This document shows positions 43,507 through 53,041 of a stretch of DNA of 64,000 bases, piece after piece. The translations under genes and the position numbers were made by a program. This stretch comes from Ruminococcus sp. (GTDB lineage: Bacteria > Bacillota > Clostridia > Oscillospirales > Acutalibacteraceae). The DNA is taken from positions 1 through 64,000 of the forward strand of contig JAFTYK010000008.1 of NCBI GenBank assembly GCA_017464765.1, in the 5' to 3' direction. The notes beneath the pieces are model-generated. The model saw nothing but the letters and a program-made list of their open reading frames with translations. It had not been told where the DNA came from and searched no databases. How positions within the stretch are numbered: position 1 is the stretch's first letter; each line of letters opens with the position of its first letter.

Positions 43507-44682
43507 ATGAGCGATTTTTCTAATGTAAAATGGAAAGAAAATGGTAAATTAAAACTACTTATTATCGTGGGTACAAGACCTGAAATTATTCGTCTTGCGG
43601 CGGTTATCAATAAGAGTAGACAGTATTTTGATACTATTCTTGCGCACACAGGTCAAAACTACGATTATAACTTAAACGGAGTGTTTTTTAAGGATTTACA
43701 GCTCGAAGATCCAGATGTTTACCTCAATGCGGTAGGCTCTGATTTAGGTGAGACGATGGGCAATATTATTGCAAGTTCATATAAGCTTATGGCACAGATT
43801 AAACCTGATGCTGTACTTGTGCTTGGCGACACTAACTCGTGCCTTTCTGTTATTGGAGCTAAACGTTTACATATTCCTATTTTCCATATGGAAGCAGGTA
43901 ATCGTTGTAAAGACGAGTGCTTACCTGAAGAAACAAACAGAAGAATCGTTGATATTATTTCTGATGTTAACTTGGCATACAGCGAGCATGCAAGACGCTA
44001 TCTCGCTGATACAGGCTTACCAAAGGAGAGAACTTATGTTACAGGTTCTCCGATGGCTGAGGTGCTTCATAATAATTTAGATAAAATTGAAGCTTCAGAT
44101 GTGCATCAGAGATTAGGACTTGAAAAAGGAAGATACATTCTCCTTTCTGCGCACAGAGAAGAGAATATTGATACCGAGAAAAACTTCTTATCACTTTTCA
44201 ATGCTATTAATGCTATGGCTGAAAAGTATGATATGCCAATTCTTTATTCATGTCATCCACGTTCAAGAAACAGGCTTGAGGCTAGTGGTTTTAAGCTTGA
44301 TCCACGCGTTATTCGTAACGAACCTTTGGGATTTCACGATTACAACTGCTTGCAGATGAACGCATTTGCGGTAGTATCTGATTCGGGAACTTTGCCTGAG
44401 GAAAGCTCATTCTTCACTTCAGTAGGACATCCGTTCCCAGCGGTTTGTATCCGTACATCAACTGAGCGTCCGGAGGCACTTGATAAAGCTTGCTTTGTTC
44501 TCGCAGGCATTGATGAGAAGAGTCTTTTACAGGCGGTTGATGTTGCTGTTGAGATGAATAAAAATGGAGATTTAGGCATTCCTGTACCTGATTATGTAGA
44601 TGAGAATGTCTCCGACAAGGTGATTAAGATTATTCAGTCTTACACAGGCGTTGTAAATAAAATGGTTTGGAGAAAGTATTGA
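43507..44682 (+). CDS. capG: UDP-N-acetylglucosamine 2-epimerase family protein CapG (FnlC)
   Basis: The start is placed at ATG 43507 (the adjacent ATG at 43504 is too close to the GGAG site). The 391-residue GT-B-fold epimerase has VGTRPEIIRLA (about 18-28), GDTNSCL, HMEAGNRC near 131-138 and EETNRRI. The AGNR variant and partner genes fit CapG/FnlC, which performs the last 2-epimerisation to UDP-L-FucNAc. CapF follows after 1 base. Confidence 0.9.
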   Translation: MSDFSNVKWKENGKLKLLIIVGTRPEIIRLAAVINKSRQYFDTILAHTGQNYDYNLNGVFFKDLQLEDPDVYLNAVGSDLGETMGNIIASSYKLMAQIKPDAVLVLGDTNSCLSVIGAKRLHIPIFHMEAGNRCKDECLPEETNRRIVDIISDVNLAYSEHARRYLADTGLPKERTYVTGSPMAEVLHNNLDKIEASDVHQRLGLEKGRYILLSAHREENIDTEKNFLSLFNAINAMAEKYDMPILYSCHPRSRNRLEASGFKLDPRVIRNEPLGFHDYNCLQMNAFAVVSDSGTLPEESSFFTSVGHPFPAVCIRTSTERPEALDKACFVLAGIDEKSLLQAVDVAVEMNKNGDLGIPVPDYVDENVSDKVIKIIQSYTGVVNKMVWRKY

Positions 44683-44683
44683 T

Positions 44684-45880
44684 ATGAAAATACTGGTTAC
44701 AGGTGCAAAGGGCATGGTTGGGCAGGCTCTTTGTGCTAATCTAAAGAACATAAGAGATGGGAAGAATCGTACTCGTTCGAACATCAAAATTGACGAGATT
44801 TTTGAGTACGATATAAACTCAACTGAAACTGAGTTAGAGGAATATTGCAGTAAGGCTGACTTTGTATTCAACCTTGCAGGTATTAACCGCCCGAAGAGTA
44901 ATGAAGAGTTCATGCAGGGTAACTTTGGTTTTGGTTCAAAATTACTCGATGCTCTGAAAAAGTACAATAATAAAGCGACAGTTATGCTATCAAGTTCAAT
45001 TCAGGCTACACTCATTGGCAGATATGGCGAGTCTGATTACGGCAAGAGTAAGTTAGCAGGCGAAGAGTTGCTTTTTGACTATGCAAAAGAAACAGGAGCT
45101 AAAGTAGCGGTTTATCGTTTCCCTAATCTCATGGGACATTCCCGTCCTAACTACAACTCAGCTGTTTCAACATTCTGCAACGCTGTGGCAAATGATTTAC
45201 CTTTTACTGTTAACGATAGAAATGCCGTGGTTGAGCTGCTGTATATTGATGACCTTGTTGAGGGTATGTATGATTTACTCGAGGGCAAGGAAAAGCATTG
45301 TGATTACGACGGTCTTGAACCAGTTGAAAATAAAGATGGTAAGTATTGTTATGTACCACTTACATATAAGGTAACACTCGGAGAGATTGTGGATTTACTT
45401 GAGAGCTTTAAAGCACAGCCTGAAACTTTGGTTATACCCCTTATTCCTGATAACAGCTTTGCTAAAAAGTTATACAGCCTTTATCTTTCATATTTGCCGA
45501 CTGATAAGTTTAAGTTTGAGCTTAAAATGAATTGTGATGACAGAGGTTCTTTTACTGAGCTATTGAAAACTGAGAGTTGTGGTCAGTTCTCTGTTAATAT
45601 CTCTAAACCGGGCATCACAAAAGGTCAGCATTGGCATAACTCTAAGTGGGAGTTCTTTATTGTTGTTGCAGGTAAGGCGCTTATTGAAGAACGCAATATC
45701 TACACAAACGAGAAGGTTTCTTTTGAGGTGTCAGGTGATAAAATTGAGGTTGTCCACATGATTCCCGGCTGGACTCATAATATCATCAATCTATCTGATA
45801 CAGAGAATCTTGTGACTGTAATGTGGGCAAATGAGCAGTTCGACCCGAGCCACCCGGATACATTCTTTGATCCGGTGTAA
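44684..45880 (+). CDS. capF: bifunctional UDP-sugar epimerase/reductase CapF (FnlB)
   Basis: The 398-residue protein has an SDR domain with VTGAKGMVGQ (5-14), YGKSKLAGE near 124 and FPNLMGHSRPNYNSAV. A C-terminal cupin (about 285-390) has QHWHNSKWEFF and IPGWTHNI, whose His residues bind zinc in S. aureus CapF. This domain pair is specific to CapF, which does C3-epimerisation and C4-reduction towards UDP-L-TalNAc, the CapG substrate. Confidence 0.94.
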   Translation: MKILVTGAKGMVGQALCANLKNIRDGKNRTRSNIKIDEIFEYDINSTETELEEYCSKADFVFNLAGINRPKSNEEFMQGNFGFGSKLLDALKKYNNKATVMLSSSIQATLIGRYGESDYGKSKLAGEELLFDYAKETGAKVAVYRFPNLMGHSRPNYNSAVSTFCNAVANDLPFTVNDRNAVVELLYIDDLVEGMYDLLEGKEKHCDYDGLEPVENKDGKYCYVPLTYKVTLGEIVDLLESFKAQPETLVIPLIPDNSFAKKLYSLYLSYLPTDKFKFELKMNCDDRGSFTELLKTESCGQFSVNISKPGITKGQHWHNSKWEFFIVVAGKALIEERNIYTNEKVSFEVSGDKIEVVHMIPGWTHNIINLSDTENLVTVMWANEQFDPSHPDTFFDPV

Positions 45881-45911
45881 CTAAGATAACAATTGACATT
45901 TGAGGTAATAT

Positions 45912-46985
45912 ATGAGTAAGAAGAATAAGAAAATCAAGCTGTTCCTTGGAGCGTATGTTAATTTTCCTAACGCACAGAATATTAACTGTGATCATATAGC
46001 ACGCTATATTGATAAGGAAAAATTTGAAGTTCATACTATGTACACCGATAAGATGCCTATAAATAAACAAGAGTATAAAAAACTCGGAATACATCTCCAC
46101 AGACTTATTCATCACCGCTTCATCTGGTATTGGTGTAAGTGGCTTACTATGTTCTTTGGAAAGTATGATATATATTATCTTCCAAAAACCGAACCGATGG
46201 ATTGGAGTTTTGCAAAATTATTTAAGGGTAAAAAATGCAAATTTGTTGGATCGGTAGAGGGAGTAGTTACAGATACCGAGAATAATAGTCCCGAGTTCAT
46301 CTATTATTATACAAAGCTTATGGATAACTCTTTCGCTATTAGTAAATGTATTGCTGAAAGTGTCAAGGAAAAATGGAAATATGATATGCCTGTTCTGCCA
46401 TTAGGAGTGGATCCTATGGACATTGAATTTGAACATAAAGAATGTCTAAAAAATATCATTTGGGTAGGCAATATAAAAGCTAATAAGAGACCAATGTATC
46501 TAATTGAATGTGCAAAAAGATTTCCTAGCATCAATTTTACTATGATTGGCGATGGTGATATTCAAGACGCCGTAAAAGAAGAAATTCGTAAACATAATCT
46601 TCAAAATGTTAAGTTAACAGGTAGAATTTCGAATTCCAAAGTATACGAGAATATGAGAAAAAATGATTTGTTTCTCATGACATCAAAGAATGAAGGTTTA
46701 CCTAAAGTTATTCAAGAGGCCGCCCAGTGTGGTCTTCCTAGTATATATATTGGTGAATGTTACGATGTTGATTTCATAGAAAGTGGCATTAACGGAATAA
46801 AAGTAATGAATTTGGAAGAAATGATTGAGAAGATTCAATTCCTGATTGATAATCCTGAGAAACTGCAGAATATGTCACAAAATGCTATTGAATCAGTTCA
46901 GGAGTATTTGTGGCCTAATTTAATTAAGGACTACGAACATTACTTTACAAAAGTATATAACGAAAACAAAGGACAAAATGTATGA
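45912..46985 (+). CDS. glycosyltransferase family 4
   Basis: The 357-residue GT-B protein has the donor domain IWVGNIKANKRP (about 177-188), MIGDGDIQDAV and MTSKNEGLPKVIQEAAQCGLP with the E-x7-E motif. The N-terminal acceptor domain is basic and aromatic-rich. GAGGT precedes the ATG. It overlaps the next gene by 4 bases. The donor is unknown; it lies between the FucNAc and sialic-acid modules. Confidence 0.85.
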   Translation: MSKKNKKIKLFLGAYVNFPNAQNINCDHIARYIDKEKFEVHTMYTDKMPINKQEYKKLGIHLHRLIHHRFIWYWCKWLTMFFGKYDIYYLPKTEPMDWSFAKLFKGKKCKFVGSVEGVVTDTENNSPEFIYYYTKLMDNSFAISKCIAESVKEKWKYDMPVLPLGVDPMDIEFEHKECLKNIIWVGNIKANKRPMYLIECAKRFPSINFTMIGDGDIQDAVKEEIRKHNLQNVKLTGRISNSKVYENMRKNDLFLMTSKNEGLPKVIQEAAQCGLPSIYIGECYDVDFIESGINGIKVMNLEEMIEKIQFLIDNPEKLQNMSQNAIESVQEYLWPNLIKDYEHYFTKVYNENKGQNV

Positions 46986-48376
46986 GTCAAATAACGAATT
47001 TGCTAGAGTTTGAAACCAGATATCCAAAGTTGTACAGCGTTCTGGCTAATGGTGTTCCTGTCTATGCATCGCTAAGAGACGGAGTTAATTTTAAGCTAAA
47101 TGGCAAAAGTGATGATAATGTATCATCTAAGGAGCAAGGAAAAGTCAGCATTCGAAGAATTATAGACAGTTTTATTAAGCTGAAACAGTTCAAAAATACT
47201 AAAACAGCAGTTTTTACCTCGAGTGTATATCGAAGAGATAACGGCAGAAATTTGGCTGCAGAGTTTTTGATGGATAAGTATCCTGATACAGTTGTATTTG
47301 AATGGCCATCAAGAAATGAGAGTTTTGATTTTGCATATTTTAAGGATAATTTGAAAGATAGATATTGTCCTCTTGAGTATTATGTAATATATAATAAAAT
47401 ATATATCAAGTTACATAAGAAAGAGTATGTTCGCTTGTGTGAAGAGTGCAGAGAAAAGCTTGATGCAATTTTCTGTGATAATGAAAATAGTCTGCCGGAT
47501 AATTATCTTAGTGCTATCAATTATCTGAAGTCAGTTATGCCAGATTCGTATGCTACAAACATAATGAATCAAAGGGTGTTTAAGAGACTCTTTAAGAATT
47601 ACAGAAATCTTAAATATGCTATAGATTACTGGGGTAGCGCAAGAGAAAATATTATCCCTGTGTTGCCATCAAAACCTAAGTCTATCGAACTTCAGCATGG
47701 ACTTATTAATTCAGCACATCCGGGATACATATATCCAAAGTTTGTTTCTGATTTAAACTATGATTTCTTTAAGCGTACAATACTTGTATATGGTGAAAAA
47801 ACAAAGAAATTGCTTACTGAGAATTCTGTTTTCATAGAAGATAAGATAGATGTTATAGGTAATCCCAGAATGCAGGTGTATAAGAAAGAGTTTGAAGTGA
47901 CAGGAGAAAGGAAATCTTTGATTTTATTTTCTTCGCAGCCGTACGAGCAGGATAAAAAGGGGGAAAATTACTACAATGTAGTAATACCAATGCTTAAAAG
48001 TATAGAAAAATGGCTTGTTAATCATCCTCAATACATATTAGCAGTAAAACTACATCCGAGAGAGAATAATAAGATAATGGATTTATATACTAAGAATTTG
48101 ACAAACTGTGTTGTATATTGTAACTCAGAAGATTTATACGATGTTTTGTTAAAATCATTTATACACATAACAGTGAACTCGACGGTACTGTATGAAGCTA
48201 CCGAATTTTCTGTGCCTACTATTACAATTCAATATGCAGAGTATGATAATAAAGAATTATTTGGAGATAAAGTTTTACAGGCAGAAAAGCCTCAGGATAT
48301 TGTGGATTTAATTTCTGTATTAAGCGATAATGAAGTCCGAGGACAATACTTGAGTTATTTGAAAAGCATAGTATAA
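46982..48376 (+). CDS. putative GT-B glycosyltransferase; candidate sialyltransferase
   Basis: The 464-residue soluble protein has no exact family that I recognise. The sequence has ELQHGLINSAHPGY near 238-251, IDVIGNPRMQVY near 293-304, AVKLHPREN near 354-362, and TVNSTVLYEATEFSVP near 398-413. A GT-B donor domain with an HP motif is typical of bacterial sialyl- and polysialyltransferases. It lies 24 bases upstream of neuB, so transfer of CMP-sialic acid is a good hypothesis. It could equally be another capsule transferase with an HG/HP pattern, as in TagF-type enzymes. Confidence 0.6.
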   Translation: MSQITNLLEFETRYPKLYSVLANGVPVYASLRDGVNFKLNGKSDDNVSSKEQGKVSIRRIIDSFIKLKQFKNTKTAVFTSSVYRRDNGRNLAAEFLMDKYPDTVVFEWPSRNESFDFAYFKDNLKDRYCPLEYYVIYNKIYIKLHKKEYVRLCEECREKLDAIFCDNENSLPDNYLSAINYLKSVMPDSYATNIMNQRVFKRLFKNYRNLKYAIDYWGSARENIIPVLPSKPKSIELQHGLINSAHPGYIYPKFVSDLNYDFFKRTILVYGEKTKKLLTENSVFIEDKIDVIGNPRMQVYKKEFEVTGERKSLILFSSQPYEQDKKGENYYNVVIPMLKSIEKWLVNHPQYILAVKLHPRENNKIMDLYTKNLTNCVVYCNSEDLYDVLLKSFIHITVNSTVLYEATEFSVPTITIQYAEYDNKELFGDKVLQAEKPQDIVDLISVLSDNEVRGQYLSYLKSIV

Positions 48377-48400
48377 AATTATTGATTTAGGAGTTTGGTT

Positions 48401-49444
48401 ATGAGTAGCAGTTTTTATATTGGTGATATTAAGATAGGAATCGGAGAAAGACCTTTGGTTATTCCAGAAATAGGTATTAACCACGAAGGAAGCTTGGAGG
48501 TTGCTAAACTTATGGTGGATGCAGCACATAGAGCTGGAGCTAGATTAGTGAAACACCAGACACATATTTGCAGTGATGAGATGAGTGAAGCTGCAAAATT
48601 TGTTATCCCTGGAAATGCCGATGTATCCATTTATGAAATAATGGATAGATGTGCCTTATCAGAATCAGAAGAATATGAACTGATGAAGTATGTTGAGTCT
48701 AAAGGAATGTTGTTTCTTAGTACACCTTTTTCTAGGGCAGCAGCAGATAGATTAGAGGGCTTTGGTGTTAAGGCATACAAGATCGGATCAGGTGAACTGA
48801 ATAATTATCCACTAATTAAGCATATTGCTTCGTTTGGAAAACCTATGATAGTATCTACGGGGATGAATGATATTCCAAGTATTAAAAAAGCTGTAGATAT
48901 TTTAGAAAACAGTGGAGTCGATTATGCATTGCTACATACAACAAATTTGTATCCAACAGATCCATCGCTTGTTAGATTAGGAGCTATGCAGGAAATGATG
49001 TACGAGTTTCCTAATATTCCAGTGGGTCTGTCCGATCATACATTGAGCAATGCAGCTTGTATTGCAGCCATTGCTTTAGGGGCCAACATTGTTGAACGTC
49101 ACTTTACTGATATAAAAGACAGGTCTGGTCCTGATGTTATTTGTTCAATGGATGAATGCGAGTTAAAAGAACTGATTTGTGCGGCTAAAGATGTTCCAAA
49201 AATGCTTGGAGGCAAAAAGGAAGCTACTAAAGAAGAACAAGTAACGATAGATTTCGCCTTTGCAACAGTGGTTACAATTAAATCTATAAAAAAAGGTGAA
49301 GTATTTAGCAAAGATAATCTGTGGGTAAAAAGACCTGGTACAGGTGAAATAAAGGCAGAATATTTCGAGGGGATTTTAGGTAAACACTCTAAAGTGGATA
49401 TTGAATACGATACTCAATTAAATTGGAGTATGATAGGAGATTAA
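48401..49444 (+). CDS. neuB: N-acetylneuraminate synthase
   Basis: The start is at ATG 48401 with AGGAG upstream, giving 347 residues. A TIM barrel with [14 protein letters not shown] near 24-37, [13 protein letters not shown] and GLSDHT near 209-214 is followed by a C-terminal SAF domain (about 283-347) with KRPGTGE. It condenses N-acetylmannosamine with phosphoenolpyruvate to sialic acid. The sequence recalls streptococcal and E. coli K1 NeuB more than legionaminate synthase, a judgement from memory of motifs. Confidence 0.92.
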   Translation: MSSSFYIGDIKIGIGERPLVIPEIGINHEGSLEVAKLMVDAAHRAGARLVKHQTHICSDEMSEAAKFVIPGNADVSIYEIMDRCALSESEEYELMKYVESKGMLFLSTPFSRAAADRLEGFGVKAYKIGSGELNNYPLIKHIASFGKPMIVSTGMNDIPSIKKAVDILENSGVDYALLHTTNLYPTDPSLVRLGAMQEMMYEFPNIPVGLSDHTLSNAACIAAIALGANIVERHFTDIKDRSGPDVICSMDECELKELICAAKDVPKMLGGKKEATKEEQVTIDFAFATVVTIKSIKKGEVFSKDNLWVKRPGTGEIKAEYFEGILGKHSKVDIEYDTQLNWSMIGD

Positions 49445-49446
49445 TG

Positions 49447-50583
49447 ATGAATCGAAAGAAAGTAGTTTTTTTGACAGGAACAAGGGCCGATTACGGAAAA
49501 ATGAAACCTTTGATGTTAGCTCTGGAAAAGAATGATAATTTTGATGTGTATATTTTCATTTGTGGTATGCATCTCTTGGAGAAGTTTGGCAGTACATATA
49601 TGGAGGTGCTCAAGGATGGATATAAAAACATTTATGTCGCCTATGGGCTTAGTCAAACTCAGGACAGTAGTGTAAATCTTGGCAATACGATAACACATTT
49701 ATCAGGATATGTAGATAATATAAAACCTGATATGATTGTAGTTCATGGGGATAGAATGGATGCTCTAGCTGGTGCAGTAGTAGGAGCATTACACAATGTT
49801 ATTGTTGCTCATATAGAAGGTGGAGAGCTTTCTGGAACCATAGATGAATCTATACGTCATGCGATTTCAAAATTTGCCCACATTCACTTTGTATGTAATA
49901 ATGAGGCAAAAAATAGACTTATACAGTTGGGCGAAGAAAAGAATAGAATTTTTGTTATAGGGTCTCCTGATATTGATGTCATGATGAGTAATAATCTACC
50001 AACAATGGAGGTTGTCAGGGATAAATATAATATAATGTTTGATAACTATGGAATCTTGATGTATCATCCTGTAACTACTGAATATGATGTTGTAGATATT
50101 AACATCAAAGCTGTAGTTGATGCTGTGATGGATTCTGGTAAAAAAATGGTGGTTGTTTATCCTAATAACGACTTGGGATCAGAGATAATTTTGAAAGAAT
50201 ATAAAAGACTAAATGACAATCCGAATTTTTTGGTATTTCCTTCTCTGCGTTTTGAGTGTTTTTTAACTCTTTTAAAGAATTCGGATTTTATTATCGGGAA
50301 TTCAAGTGCTGGTATACGTGAATCAGGTATATATGGTGTTCCTGCGATTGATATAGGAACTCGTCAGAGTGGGCGTTATTCCACATCGGGGGTAACTAAT
50401 ATTCAACATGTTTTTGAAGATGTTGATAGTATTTTAGAGGCTATTAATAGGGTGAAAGAATATCATATATCAGATTTTTCATACGGCGAAGGAAATAGTG
50501 TGGAGAAGTTTATTGATATCGTTACTCCTAATGAATTTTGGAACATTGAAATACAGAAGCGTTTTGTTGATTATGATATGTGA
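49447..50583 (+). CDS. neuC: hydrolysing UDP-GlcNAc 2-epimerase
   Basis: The start is at ATG 49447 (or 49444), overlapping or abutting the neuB stop. The 379-residue protein has the characteristic TGTRADYGKM start, HGDRMDALAG near 103-112, and HIEGGELSGTIDESIRHAISK near 126-146, all NeuC hallmarks. It makes ManNAc and UDP from UDP-GlcNAc, feeding NeuB. The GT-B epimerase fold is intact, with GNSSAGIRE near 283-291. Confidence 0.92.
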   Translation: MNRKKVVFLTGTRADYGKMKPLMLALEKNDNFDVYIFICGMHLLEKFGSTYMEVLKDGYKNIYVAYGLSQTQDSSVNLGNTITHLSGYVDNIKPDMIVVHGDRMDALAGAVVGALHNVIVAHIEGGELSGTIDESIRHAISKFAHIHFVCNNEAKNRLIQLGEEKNRIFVIGSPDIDVMMSNNLPTMEVVRDKYNIMFDNYGILMYHPVTTEYDVVDINIKAVVDAVMDSGKKMVVVYPNNDLGSEIILKEYKRLNDNPNFLVFPSLRFECFLTLLKNSDFIIGNSSAGIRESGIYGVPAIDIGTRQSGRYSTSGVTNIQHVFEDVDSILEAINRVKEYHISDFSYGEGNSVEKFIDIVTPNEFWNIEIQKRFVDYDM

Positions 50584-50596
50584 TTAAGAGGTTGTT

Positions 50597-51295
50597 ATGA
50601 TAGATGGATTAAAAGTTCTTGCTTTAATTCCGGCAAGAGGGGGAAGCAAGGGAATAAAAAATAAGAATATCGTACTCCTTAATGGAAAACCACTTATTTC
50701 ATATTCGATATGCGAAGCTCTAAAGAGCAAATATATTGATGATGTGGTTGTTACAACTGATAGTGAAGATATTGCAGGGATATCCAGACTATATGGAGCT
50801 AAGGTTCCGTTTATGCGACCGCATAGTCTTGGTGGGGATAAAACAACAACGATAGAAGTTGTTTTGCATGCGATTACTGCTTTACGTAGTATTGGAAATA
50901 AATATGACATAATGATACTTTTACAACCTACGCAACCGCTAAGAACTTATAAGGATATAGATGCTTCAATAGATAAGTTTTTAGAAGATAAGATGAAACC
51001 TTTAGCTTCTATAAGTGAAGTTGATGATCACCCTATTCTTGTTCGCTCAATTGATGAGAAAGGCGAGATGAAAAGACTGTTAGATGTTTGTAGTACTTGT
51101 CGTAGGCAAGATATGCCAAAATACTACAGAATTAATGGCTGTATTTATATTAATCGTGTTTCTGAGTTAAATGAAAATACCAGCTTTAACGATAACATAA
51201 TTCCTTATATAATGGAGAAAGAAAACTCAGTTGATATAGATGATATCAACGATTTGTTATTTGCGGAATCTCTGTTAAAAAACAGAAGTATGTGA
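50597..51295 (+). CDS. neuA: CMP-N-acetylneuraminate cytidylyltransferase
   Basis: The 232-residue protein has the P-loop-like IPARGGSKGIKNKN near 11-24, the VVVTTDSEDIA segment, LLQPTQPLR near 115-123 and the C-terminal SVDIDDINDL with the conserved Asp residues. It activates sialic acid with CTP. It follows neuC by 13 bases. There is no C-terminal esterase domain, unlike E. coli NeuA, so O-acetyl handling must be separate. Confidence 0.92.
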   Translation: MIDGLKVLALIPARGGSKGIKNKNIVLLNGKPLISYSICEALKSKYIDDVVVTTDSEDIAGISRLYGAKVPFMRPHSLGGDKTTTIEVVLHAITALRSIGNKYDIMILLQPTQPLRTYKDIDASIDKFLEDKMKPLASISEVDDHPILVRSIDEKGEMKRLLDVCSTCRRQDMPKYYRINGCIYINRVSELNENTSFNDNIIPYIMEKENSVDIDDINDLLFAESLLKNRSM

Positions 51296-51327
51296 ATTAT
51301 TTATTAGATGAAAGGTTAGAATTGTAA

Positions 51328-51939
51328 ATGATAAAGAATAAAGAAGATTTATATTATTATATGGAAAAAGATAGAGAAGCTTACGAAAAGCTCCAAAAAG
51401 TACGTGGCTTAAGAGCAAAATTAAGTGCTCTTATTTTCAAGGATCGTTTTTTTGAGTATATGAAAACACTAAGAAAGCTAGAGTATTATACTAATATGCC
51501 GCATCGCAATATTATTCAAATGATAATGTTTTATTATTATGGATATAAATTGAGTAAAGCAAAGATTAAGACAGGTATTGATTTAGATGCAAATGTTGCA
51601 GGACCAGGATTAAGAATCGTACATGGAAAATGTTTGTTTAGCGTTGCATCAAAATTAGGATCTGGATGCAAGGTGATGAGCGATGTAACGATCGGTGTAT
51701 TTGGTCCATATAATAGGTGTGGAGCTCCTAAAATTGGAAACAATGTTTTTATTGGAACCGGTGCACGAATAATCGGAAATATTGAGATTGCTGATGATGT
51801 AGTTATAGGAGCAAACTCTGTTGTGTGCAAAAGTATACTTGAAAAGGGAATTACAGTAGCTGGAATACCTGCAAAAAAAGTGAGTGATACAGATTCTTGG
51901 TGGTATCTTAACAGAGTTCCCAGAGAAGATAGTTTGTAA
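51328..51939 (+). CDS. left-handed beta-helix acetyltransferase (CysE/NeuD-like)
   Basis: The 203-residue protein has a helical N-terminus (about 1-90) like serine acetyltransferases and a hexapeptide-repeat beta-helix (about 90-195), with IVHGKCLFSVASKLG for the catalytic His, and IGNNVFIGTGARIIG. Placed directly after neuA, it is a better candidate for sialic-acid or sugar O-acetylation than for cysteine synthesis. No cysK lies nearby. Confidence 0.82.
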   Translation: MIKNKEDLYYYMEKDREAYEKLQKVRGLRAKLSALIFKDRFFEYMKTLRKLEYYTNMPHRNIIQMIMFYYYGYKLSKAKIKTGIDLDANVAGPGLRIVHGKCLFSVASKLGSGCKVMSDVTIGVFGPYNRCGAPKIGNNVFIGTGARIIGNIEIADDVVIGANSVVCKSILEKGITVAGIPAKKVSDTDSWWYLNRVPREDSL

Positions 51940-51951
51940 TTGAGGTATATT

Positions 51952-52983
51952 ATGGAAAGAGAATCACGTAACACTTCACTTGACCTGCTCAGAGTAGTAT
52001 CTATGTTTATGATTTTAACAGTTCACTTTTTAGGTTGGGGTGGAGCTGTTAACTCTCTTTCAATGTCCGATATTAACTACTACTTAATAATGCCGATTTA
52101 CTTTATGTCGCAGATAGGAAACACACTGTTCTTTTTGTTGACGGGTTATTTTACTAGAGGTAATATCAGACTTAAGAAAATGGTGTTTTTGGAGAGAAAG
52201 ACATTCTTTTATGTCTTTTTGATATCTTTGGCAGTTTTTCTGTTTGGATTGAATCCAGACACAACGCTCAAATATGTAATTAAAAGTGCATTTCCGATTG
52301 TGTTTAACAGGTATTGGTTTGTTTCTGTATATTTTATACTCTGCTTTATGGCTGTGCCATTACATAAAGGGCTTAAGCAGTGTTCAAGAATGATGGCGTT
52401 AGCTGTTATTTTTGTGTTGCTTATCAACAATACTTTCTTGTATCCTGCAAACATGACGTTGATGCAAGGAATTCTTGCGTTTATAGTGGGATATTACCTA
52501 CGAGAGTTCAAACCATTTGAAAAGTGGAAAAAGAGTATGGTTGCCTTAGTTTATCTTCTCTTCGTCGGTATGTACGCTGCAGAGCGAATCGTAATACGAG
52601 TAATCGGAAGAGAGCATACGTTGCTTGACGAAGGTTTACGGTATGTGTTGGTTCTATTAATGGCGGTTATGTTTTTTACTTTTTTCGAAAAGCTTAATAT
52701 TAAAGCAACATGGCCATCGGAAATTTCAGGTAACATTATTTCGGTGTACTTGATTACAGCTTGTCCACCGATTGTGAATCTATTGTATGTTAAATTGATA
52801 CCCATTGAAGAACTTTCAACTAGAATCTGGTTTGTAGTTTATTACTTAGTAGTTAATATTCTATTATTTGCATTGTGTATTGTTATAGATGTTTTTGTAA
52901 GTAAGTATAATAATTTACAAGCAGAGTTTTGGTGCAAGGTGTTTGGAAAAATACCATTGAAATTAAAGAAAATACAGCATTAG
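51952..52983 (+). CDS. membrane acyltransferase, Acyltransferase_3 family
   Basis: The start is at ATG 51952 with GAGGT upstream. The 343-residue protein has about ten membrane helices, RNTSLDLLRVVSMFMILTVH near 5-24 with the family's conserved Arg and His, and a TGYF segment after helix 2. Such enzymes O-acetylate exported polysaccharides using cytoplasmic acetyl-CoA. It is the last gene of the long operon; a terminator follows within 30 bases. Confidence 0.88.
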   Translation: MERESRNTSLDLLRVVSMFMILTVHFLGWGGAVNSLSMSDINYYLIMPIYFMSQIGNTLFFLLTGYFTRGNIRLKKMVFLERKTFFYVFLISLAVFLFGLNPDTTLKYVIKSAFPIVFNRYWFVSVYFILCFMAVPLHKGLKQCSRMMALAVIFVLLINNTFLYPANMTLMQGILAFIVGYYLREFKPFEKWKKSMVALVYLLFVGMYAAERIVIRVIGREHTLLDEGLRYVLVLLMAVMFFTFFEKLNIKATWPSEISGNIISVYLITACPPIVNLLYVKLIPIEELSTRIWFVVYYLVVNILLFALCIVIDVFVSKYNNLQAEFWCKVFGKIPLKLKKIQH

Positions 52984-52984
52984 A

Positions 52985-53012
52985 AAAAGCCCTTGGATTT
53001 CCAAGGGCTTTT
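52985..53012. terminator. bidirectional terminator closing the polysaccharide operon
   Basis: AAAAGCCCTTGG, loop ATTT and its perfect complement; it also serves the convergent membrane phosphatase-like gene. Confidence 0.9.
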
Positions 53013-53041
53013 GTTGTGCAACGAATAAATAAGTTTTGTTT

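Noticed and set aside
48401..51295. Legionaminic instead of sialic acid pathway
   Set aside because: The dehydratase and aminotransferase needed are distant and shared with other sugars, no LegH-type acetyltransferase is adjacent, and the NeuB/NeuC motifs resemble the neuraminic enzymes. Not excluded absolutely.
51328..51939. Serine acetyltransferase (CysE) for cysteine synthesis
   Set aside because: The fold matches, but its position after neuA with no cysteine genes favours a sugar O-acetyltransferase.
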